From an uncultured Pleurocapsa sp. (lineage in GTDB: Bacteria; Cyanobacteriota; Cyanobacteriia; Cyanobacteriales; Xenococcaceae), in assembly GCA_937884735.1 (NCBI GenBank), contig CAKZYI010000340.1:1-5868 (forward strand): DNA of 5,868 nucleotides. Reading direction: 5' to 3'. The translations under genes and the position numbers were made by a program. Below the pieces are notes generated by a model. The model ran no database searches. It saw only the letters and a list, made by a program, of their open reading frames with translations, and was not told the DNA's origin. Position 1 is the first letter of the stretch, and the number at the start of each line of letters is the position of its first letter. This document shows positions 1 through 4,328 of the stretch, in pieces.

Positions 1-222
1 CAGGAAATATTGGCTGTGGAGTCTGAAGACTATTTTTTGGCAATCGTCGATGCGATCGATCCCAACCAAGATGAACCTTTGGGCTTTGATGAATTGGTTA
101 AACTCGCCCAAAGCTTTAAAAATGCTGCCGACAAACAAGAAGACGTTAATGTGGCTCAAGATTGGCGACTACTATCTGTCGGTATTACCGAAGGTTTGAA
201 GTCTTTCACTGTTTTGGAATGA
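1..222 (+). CDS. TPR-family protein, N-terminal piece (5' end outside window, ended by in-frame TGA)
   Basis: The frame is open from the first base (Q-E-I-L-A-V-E...) to TGA at 220-222, so the start lies outside the window; a TTG at 10 is possible as a start but nothing supports it. The visible 73 residues are acidic and helical, with 'AIDPNQDEPLGFDELVKLA' and 'VGITEGLKSF' as the most family-like stretches. From memory of cyanobacterial TPR proteins (not verified), these stretches normally precede a 'LVSWMY' motif in one continuous chain. Here the next codons in the same frame read D-L-V-C-W and then the ATG-Tyr-Gly of the 238-1533 piece. I infer this is the middle part of that same protein, cut off by a nonsense codon. 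It contains no catalytic motif. It could instead be a small independent upstream gene. Confidence 0.6.
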   Translation, partial: QEILAVESEDYFLAIVDAIDPNQDEPLGFDELVKLAQSFKNAADKQEDVNVAQDWRLLSVGITEGLKSFTVLE

Positions 223-237
223 GACTTAGTATGCTGG

Positions 238-1533
238 ATGTATGGCACCAGTAATTTTTCAGGCTTCGGTGCGGAAAAACCCAATCCTTGGCGTGTTTGG
301 GCACAAAAAGTATCTAGCCCTTTATTAAAAGAACTATTTCGCACTTTGTCTCAACAGCAGTCAGCGAGGACTTTTTCTCAAATAGCTAGTAATTTGGAAC
401 TTAGGGCTTGGGTAGAATTAGCCATTGTCTTGAAGTATGTGGAGCAGGGTTTGGTTAATTGGTACGATAAACAGCCTTATGACTCCAAGTTTGGCAAAGA
501 GCTATCTTACAGCACAATGCTCACTTTTGCCTCTATTTGGGGTGAATTGTGGCAGCTATTTGTCAAAAAACAACCACCCCTTGCTGACGGTTGTTTTTTG
601 ATGATGCTACAAACATTGCGCGCTTTTGCTCAACGGGAAGATTTTCCCCTTTACAGCGGCGTGTTTGCCGACTTCTCTGGAGAATATCTACAGGATACCC
701 TAGACTATTTTGATGAACCTTTAAAACAAATTGAAGGAACAGAGGAGAAAGCACGCATCCTAACCTTATTGGGGTATTCTCAACGGACAATTGGTTCGTA
801 TAAAAAAGCCGTTGCTTTTCATGAAGAAGCTTTGGCAATTTCTATTGAAGCTAATGATTATGCCTGTGAAATTGCTAACCTCAATCATCTTAGTCGGGCT
901 AATGTTAACCTCAAAAACTATAGCGAGGCAATTAATTACAGTCAGAGAGCTTTGATTGCAGCCCGTCAAGTAGGAAATAAATTGGGTGAAGCTAATGCTT
1001 CGGTTAATTTGGGCTATGCCAAAGTTTTTGCAGCCCGTCAGTTGGAAAGTATCGATACGGAGAATTATGGTGAAGCCATTCGCTATCTCGAACAAGGAGT
1101 CGAACTAGCCAAGAAATTGAAAGACTTCCAGAGTCAATCTTTTGGTTACAGTAGTTTGGGGATTGCCTATGTAACTTTAGAACAGCCCACCACAGCAATC
1201 GCAGCTTTGGCAAAAGGAGCAGAATTAGCCCAGTATTCTAGGGATGTTTATCTCCAAGGATTAAGCTTTTTCTACCTAGCAGAAGCTCACTATAGCATTG
1301 AGGATAGAGCCTCTGCTGTTGTCTATGGCAGCCTGGGAATGTATTTATTAAATCAAATCAATTCGGTTGAGTGGCGACAGGTTGCAGGGTTGCTTTCGAT
1401 CCTACAAGGACAGGTTGGACAAGACGAATTTAAGCAAATTTTGTCTCAAGGGCGATCGCAAATTATTGGTTTGATTAGCGTCGATGGTTATGATTATATT
1501 CCTCAATTGTTAGAAGAATATCAACAAAACTAA
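238..1533 (+). CDS. Tetratricopeptide-repeat (TPR) protein, C-terminal main piece
   Basis: This is a 431-residue reading frame ending at TAA. Residues 1-165 are a helical N-terminal region (for example 'ELRAWVELAIVLKYVEQGLV', 51-73). Residues about 169-372 hold about five degenerate TPR units, starting near 169, 209, 249, 299 and 339, with the usual pattern of small residues, aromatic Tyr and 'A[IV]' helices ('YKKAVAFHEEALAI', 'YSEAINYSQRALIAA', 'YGEAIRYLEQGVELA'). The third unit carries an insertion of about 13 residues (265-277). No signal peptide or membrane segment is seen, so it is probably a cytoplasmic protein-protein interaction scaffold; the partner is unknown. The ATG at 238 is the first usable start after the TGA at 220-222, but no Shine-Dalgarno sequence lies at normal distance, and the five codons between stop and ATG are open in the same frame. 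The native start is therefore probably far upstream, with this piece part of a longer interrupted gene. Confidence 0.8.
   Translation: MYGTSNFSGFGAEKPNPWRVWAQKVSSPLLKELFRTLSQQQSARTFSQIASNLELRAWVELAIVLKYVEQGLVNWYDKQPYDSKFGKELSYSTMLTFASIWGELWQLFVKKQPPLADGCFLMMLQTLRAFAQREDFPLYSGVFADFSGEYLQDTLDYFDEPLKQIEGTEEKARILTLLGYSQRTIGSYKKAVAFHEEALAISIEANDYACEIANLNHLSRANVNLKNYSEAINYSQRALIAARQVGNKLGEANASVNLGYAKVFAARQLESIDTENYGEAIRYLEQGVELAKKLKDFQSQSFGYSSLGIAYVTLEQPTTAIAALAKGAELAQYSRDVYLQGLSFFYLAEAHYSIEDRASAVVYGSLGMYLLNQINSVEWRQVAGLLSILQGQVGQDEFKQILSQGRSQIIGLISVDGYDYIPQLLEEYQQN
563..601. repeat. 13-bp perfect inverted repeat inside the TPR coding region
   Basis: The left arm TCAAAAAACAACC (563-575) is the exact reverse complement of the right arm GGTTGTTTTTTGA (589-601), separated by a 13-base loop. 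The transcript could form a hairpin whose right arm carries six U. It encodes 'VKKQPPLADGCFLM' in the TPR gene, so it does not break the frame. Its shape recalls an intrinsic terminator, but the stem has only three G-C pairs at its tip and no U tract outside the stem, so I do not call it one. Confidence 0.7.
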
Positions 1534-1570
1534 TTGCTGATGTTACCCAGAGATTAATTTGCTTTTATAG

Positions 1571-1607
1571 TTAGTTAAATCTATCATTTTTTGATAATTA
1601 ATTCTAA
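1571..1607. terminator. Weak AT-rich hairpin between convergent genes
   Basis: The 70-base gap between the two convergent genes contains TATCA (1582-1586), a TTTTT loop and TGATA (1592-1596), flanked by an outer TTAG (1571-1574)/CTAA (1604-1607) pair with an unpaired bulge between. It is the only candidate for a shared terminator here. It has almost no G-C pairs and a short stem, so support is weak. Confidence 0.2.
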
Positions 1608-2377
1608 GGAGATTTGCGGTCGTGAAACAACTCAGAAACTGATTTCCAAAGTACTTTTAAACGCTGCTTGACCTGTCTTTCTTTATTGGCGATCGCTGTT
1701 CCAGTTTCACCTAGTTTTTGTTCAAATTCTTGCTGTCTTTCTTCTATTTTCCCTGTAAAAACTTCAGGATTTTCTTTAGCTCTTTCATACCAAGTTTTAG
1801 CATCATCAAGATATTGATTGACATTGCCATAATTTTCGCCATATCTGTTAGCTAAATTAGCCTGTACAATAGCTAACTGAGCTTTCAATTGGGCATAACG
1901 CTTTTGTAGCAATGCAACTTCTTCACTATTTTCTAAATTACCAATGGCATTAGCGATCGCAGCTTTTATTTGTTCAGATTTATTTTCACTTCCTGCCTTT
2001 ATCTCTTTCAATACTTCGTCGATTTCTTGATGTAGTTCCTGTTCTTCTCTTTCTGCTTTCACTTCTAGAGTTTGAATTTCGGTTTGGGTAGCAGAAATTT
2101 GTTCTCTTCTAGCACTACTAATACCTTCAATAGCACCTTCAATTGAAGCAGAAACTTCCTCTTTAATTTCGTCTTTCTTGTCCTGATATATTTCGACTAC
2201 TGCTGCTATGGCATCTTGGATTAAGTTAGTAATTTCTGCTCTACCTTCTTTTACTTCCGATGTAGTTTCCAAGACTGCTGTTTTAACAATATCTCTAATA
2301 CTTTCTGTCTTTAGTTTTCCTGTCTGTTTGGCTTGCTGTAGATTACCAATTATTTTTTCTTTTCTGGATTTTTCCAT
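1604..2377 (-). CDS. Conserved-looking helical/coiled-coil protein of unknown function
   Basis: A 257-residue soluble protein with no signal peptide or membrane segment. It is rich in Glu, Lys, Gln and Ala and poor in Pro and Gly, so most of it should be helical. Residues 26-90 contain several similar amphipathic stretches ('IRDIVKTAVLE', 'IQDAIAAVVEI', 'ASIEGAIEGI', and later 'IKAAIANAIGNL'). Residues 90-175 look like a long coiled coil ('EREEQELHQEIDEVLKEI', then 'EEVALLQKRYAQLKAQL'). Residues 179-205 form a less charged aromatic segment ('YGENYGNVNQYLDDAKTWY'), followed by a basic C-terminal helix. The composition recalls LEA-like or apolipoprotein-like helical proteins, which is a resemblance and not a family assignment. 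The ATG is preceded at 9 bases by GGTGAG (minus strand, 2387-2392), a fair ribosome-binding site. It is convergent with the TPR gene and appears to be monocistronic. Confidence 0.85.
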   Translation of the reverse strand: MEKSRKEKIIGNLQQAKQTGKLKTESIRDIVKTAVLETTSEVKEGRAEITNLIQDAIAAVVEIYQDKKDEIKEEVSASIEGAIEGISSARREQISATQTEIQTLEVKAEREEQELHQEIDEVLKEIKAGSENKSEQIKAAIANAIGNLENSEEVALLQKRYAQLKAQLAIVQANLANRYGENYGNVNQYLDDAKTWYERAKENPEVFTGKIEERQQEFEQKLGETGTAIANKERQVKQRLKVLWKSVSELFHDRKSP

Positions 2378-2405
2378 GATACATATCTCACCGAATACAT
2401 TTTTT

Positions 2406-2435
2406 ATTATGTCTGCGTTAGTTTTGCACTACCAA
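2406..2435 (-). promoter_or_regulatory. Candidate sigma70-type promoter of the coiled-coil gene
   Basis: Read on the minus strand, TTGGTA (2430-2435) and CATAAT (2406-2411) are separated by 18 bases and resemble -35 and -10 elements. They would start transcription near 2400, about 20 bases upstream of the ATG at 2377 and just before its ribosome-binding site. Placement is good but the match to consensus is partial. Confidence 0.4.
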
Positions 2436-2451
2436 CACTGTATAACTGTGT
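2435..2451. promoter_or_regulatory. 17-bp imperfect dyad next to the -35 element
   Basis: The plus strand reads ACAC-T-GT-ATA-AC-T-GTGT. The two 7-base halves are inverted copies with one mismatch, around a 3-base centre. It touches the upstream side of the proposed -35 element of the coiled-coil gene, a usual place for an operator. The binding protein is unknown, and chance occurrence in AT-rich DNA is possible. Confidence 0.25.
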
Positions 2452-2575
2452 AACAAGAATTTTTAAGGGATTATCTTTAATCATCGGATATTTATAGCTA
2501 AATAAAATCTATCTTAAGTGACAGACTGACAATGCTAATTAAATATAAAACTGATAAGGTTCTCACATACACGAC

Positions 2576-2628
2576 GAGGTACGGTCTGATGCTTTAGCTT
2601 TGGCTAATGGCTAATTAAGATGTACCTC
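2576..2628. repeat. Inverted repeat GAGGTAC/GTACCTC with nested TTAGC/GCTAA
   Basis: GAGGTAC (2576-2582) pairs exactly with GTACCTC (2622-2628). Inside it, TTAGC (2594-2598) can pair with GCTAA (2603-2607) or with the second copy at 2610-2614. The heptamer GGCTAAT is tandemly duplicated at 2602-2615. This could be a structured RNA, an operator, or the remains of a small interspersed repeat; the sequence alone does not decide. Confidence 0.4.
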
Positions 2629-2652
2629 ACAAATCTAAGAATTGCTACACAA

Positions 2653-2677
2653 GGGGACTAGGGCATTACTCATTACT
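2653..2677. repeat. Relic of heptanucleotide short tandem repeats
   Basis: GGGGACT is followed by AGGG, and then CATTACT is repeated twice in tandem (2664-2670 and 2671-2677). Seven-base tandem motifs of this kind are known in cyanobacteria as STRR sequences. Together with the GGCTAAT pair at 2602-2615 and the long array at 5048-5124, this makes three heptamer sites in the window. Confidence 0.45.
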
Positions 2678-2755
2678 TAAAACCCAAGTTTATGTTCATC
2701 TCAAAAACCAGGTGTTATAACTGTAGTAATAAATACTTTAAGTGAATATACGATA

Positions 2756-3385
2756 ATGAAAAATAAAGGTATTAAATATTCAGCGATCGCTTTACTTAGT
2801 TTGTTAACTTTGGGTGGATTATTTTCTTTGAGCGTTACTACACTAAACGATCCGATCTCGAAAAAGTTGCGGACAAATACAGAAAATAGCTTCAATCAAT
2901 ATGTTGATTTTCTATTAGCTAAAGCAGCAAAAAAAGAACTGAATAGTTTGGATAAAGCTATCATGCACATCGGCACGAAAACCAGCATTGTTGCGACTAA
3001 GTTTATTTATCCTGAAGCTTCGGTATTGTTAGATCATTATGTATATGGTGATGGTTCGGATTTAAAGCTACCCAATAGCTATTTTAAAACCAGTAGTTAT
3101 TTGCAAAATCAAATAGATATTTTGGGCAAAGGAGAACACGAGCTGATTGCATTAGAGCAGCAGGAAGATTGGCGATTGTCTTTAGTATTTAATCCCTATT
3201 TTTTAGATGTTACTACCGATAAGGTCAAAATATATCATCCACAAATTGAATTTGCTCCAGTAACAGCAGAAAAAGAACCAACTTTTATTGCTATTGGCAA
3301 GATGAAATTAAGAGTTTATGACAATTTATTTTCGGCAATGTCTCCCACTCCTTTTTATGCCTATGCGGAATGGGAAAACATTTAA
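2756..3385 (+). CDS. Protein of unknown function with N-terminal signal or membrane anchor
   Basis: A 209-residue protein. Residues 2-7 are basic (K2, K4, K7) and 9-28 form one hydrophobic segment ('AIALLSLLTLGGLFSLSV'), so the rest is probably exported or displayed on the periplasmic/lumenal side. There is no lipobox Cys and no clear A-x-A signal peptidase site, so an uncleaved anchor is likely. The remainder contains helical 'NSFNQYVDFLLAKAAKKEL' (45-63), a 'HYVYGDGSDLKLPNSYF' stretch (94-110), and a probably beta-rich C-terminal half ending in 'PFYAYAEWENI'. I do not recognise the family, and no catalytic motif is evident. The ATG at 2756 is the first in frame and gives the correct signal topology; the ribosome-binding site is weak (AAGTGA around 2740-2745). 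A HIP1 octamer lies within the signal region (2783-2790). It is convergent with the membrane-protein gene, 23 bases apart. Confidence 0.8.
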   Translation: MKNKGIKYSAIALLSLLTLGGLFSLSVTTLNDPISKKLRTNTENSFNQYVDFLLAKAAKKELNSLDKAIMHIGTKTSIVATKFIYPEASVLLDHYVYGDGSDLKLPNSYFKTSSYLQNQIDILGKGEHELIALEQQEDWRLSLVFNPYFLDVTTDKVKIYHPQIEFAPVTAEKEPTFIAIGKMKLRVYDNLFSAMSPTPFYAYAEWENI

Positions 3386-3395
3386 GGCGTGTATA

Positions 3396-3410
3396 AATTG
3401 AAGGTCAATT
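3396..3410. repeat. Short inverted repeat between convergent stops
   Basis: AATTGA, loop AGG, TCAATT forms a 6-bp perfect stem in the 23-base gap between two convergent genes and overlaps the minus-strand stop codon by two bases. It has no G/C-rich stem and no U tract, so its role as a terminator is only a possibility from position. Confidence 0.3.
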
Positions 3411-4218
3411 AACCCCCTGAAATGTCAGGTGCATAGTGAATATTGTCGTAAAACTGGGCTGTCTCAACAGGAATAACCTGTTCGATGACAGCTTTTTTCT
3501 GGGGTTTCTTTTTGCCCACTGGAGGAATTTCCAATAGATCCCTTGCACCAGAGAGTCCTTGTCCTACAAATAGCAGTAAAGCAAAGCAATTTAGGGCTAT
3601 ATGAATATTACGCCAGGTATTAGTGCGATCGCGATATATATCGTCCACAATAGCGATAGAAAACAGCATTAGTAAAGATACAGCAATACCATAGTAGTAA
3701 TGCGACCAATACCATTCTTTCGATAATCGCCATACGCCATCCTGCAGACCAAGGATAATTAAACCCAAGCCCGTCATAGTAGCAAAGATTCCTTTCCATA
3801 AAGGAGGTTTGGCTTTCAAGAGCAAGATTAAGGACGCGATAGTAGCTACAAACAATAAGATGATTAAAATTGCCTGGGGATTATTCTTCTCCCATAGTTT
3901 TGCTTTAATAAAGCTTTTATAGACAATAGAATAAGCGATCGCAATTAGGGATGAAACGACTACACTAGCCGAAAGCCACTTTCCAATCTTGACGTGATCT
4001 CTACCTACCACCCCAGGGATTTTGCTTTTGCCTTTTTTACTTTGCAAACGACGTTGACGGGTTTGCCAAGCAAAGTTAGTCACTATCCCAATCATAGGAA
4101 AAACAAAAGCTACTACCAAAGCAGGATGGATTAGAGATGCAAAATCTTGACCGCCTAAATGAGTAAACGCAAGATACTTCTGATGCTGTGTTAAAGCTAT
4201 CCCTGTATACATATTCAT
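3409..4218 (-). CDS. DUF4079-type multi-pass membrane protein
   Basis: From the ATG at 4218 the protein has 269 residues. About six membrane segments are visible at roughly 31-51, 81-100, 116-134, 141-158, 174-191 and 206-225. Features I associate with the cyanobacterial DUF4079 family are 'FASLIHPALVV', 'TRQRRLQ', 'GRDHVKIGKWL', 'WSHYYYG' and 'GARDLLEIPP'. Conserved-looking histidines near membrane ends (H31, H75, H173, H206) suggest a cytochrome b-like haem or quinone protein, which is inference; function is unproven. After the DLLEIPP motif there is a Lys-rich tail of about 35 residues (GKKKPQKK...). The frame continues upstream to a TTG at 4269, but there the AGAGG ribosome-binding motif directly abuts the codon, which is poor spacing. 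I therefore prefer the ATG at 4218; the ATG at 4212 is also possible. No strong ribosome-binding site precedes either ATG. Confidence 0.8.
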   Translation of the reverse strand: MNMYTGIALTQHQKYLAFTHLGGQDFASLIHPALVVAFVFPMIGIVTNFAWQTRQRRLQSKKGKSKIPGVVGRDHVKIGKWLSASVVVSSLIAIAYSIVYKSFIKAKLWEKNNPQAILIILLFVATIASLILLLKAKPPLWKGIFATMTGLGLIILGLQDGVWRLSKEWYWSHYYYGIAVSLLMLFSIAIVDDIYRDRTNTWRNIHIALNCFALLLFVGQGLSGARDLLEIPPVGKKKPQKKAVIEQVIPVETAQFYDNIHYAPDISGG

Positions 4219-4328
4219 GGTGTTTAAGATATTACCGAAATTATTTAAAATAGTTTGGCGGATTTTCAACCTCTTCTCAGCAAGTTAAAGCACAATTATT
4301 AGAACTAACTGAATTTTTTGATCTTAAG
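4219..4328. promoter_or_regulatory. Divergent promoter region
   Basis: These 110 bases separate the divergently transcribed DUF4079-type and glycosyltransferase genes, so promoters for both must lie here if the chosen starts are right. No convincing -35/-10 pair could be fixed. A 10-base palindrome ATCTTAAGAT (4321-4330) overlaps the glycosyltransferase start codon. The glycosyltransferase frame is open back to a TAG at 4251 but has no ATG, GTG or TTG before 4329. Confidence 0.35.

Larger units (their letters stand above)
2378..2755. other. Intergenic region between divergent genes
   Basis: No convincing gene was found in these 378 bases. The left end holds the promoter and dyad of the coiled-coil gene. 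The middle holds a 7-base inverted repeat with tandem GGCTAAT copies, and the 2653-2677 stretch holds further heptamer-repeat relics. A 21-codon frame beginning with ATG at 2532 has no ribosome-binding site and is not called. The AT-rich right end must carry the promoter of the 2756 gene, but no clear -35/-10 pair stands out. Confidence 0.6.

Noticed and set aside
563..1213. Three minus-strand frames opposite the TPR gene
   Set aside because: The plus-strand frame shows clear TPR periodicity; the reverse frames are short, mutually overlapping and featureless.
2208..2453. Plus-strand frame of 81 codons with hydrophobic residues
   Set aside because: It mostly overlaps the start of the coiled-coil gene in reverse; hydrophobicity comes from the complement of Glu/Lys/Ala codons.
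2532..2597. Small frame beginning with ATG, 21 codons
   Set aside because: No ribosome-binding site, no signal or motif, and it runs through the inverted-repeat region; probably random.
2701..2895. Minus-strand frame of 64 codons over the start of the 2756 gene
   Set aside because: It opposes a convincing signal-peptide-bearing gene and has no independent support.
4219..4269. TTG-initiated N-terminal extension of the DUF4079-type protein
   Set aside because: The purine-rich AGAGG motif abuts the TTG with no spacing, and the extension would leave only 59 bases for two divergent promoters; kept only as an alternative start.
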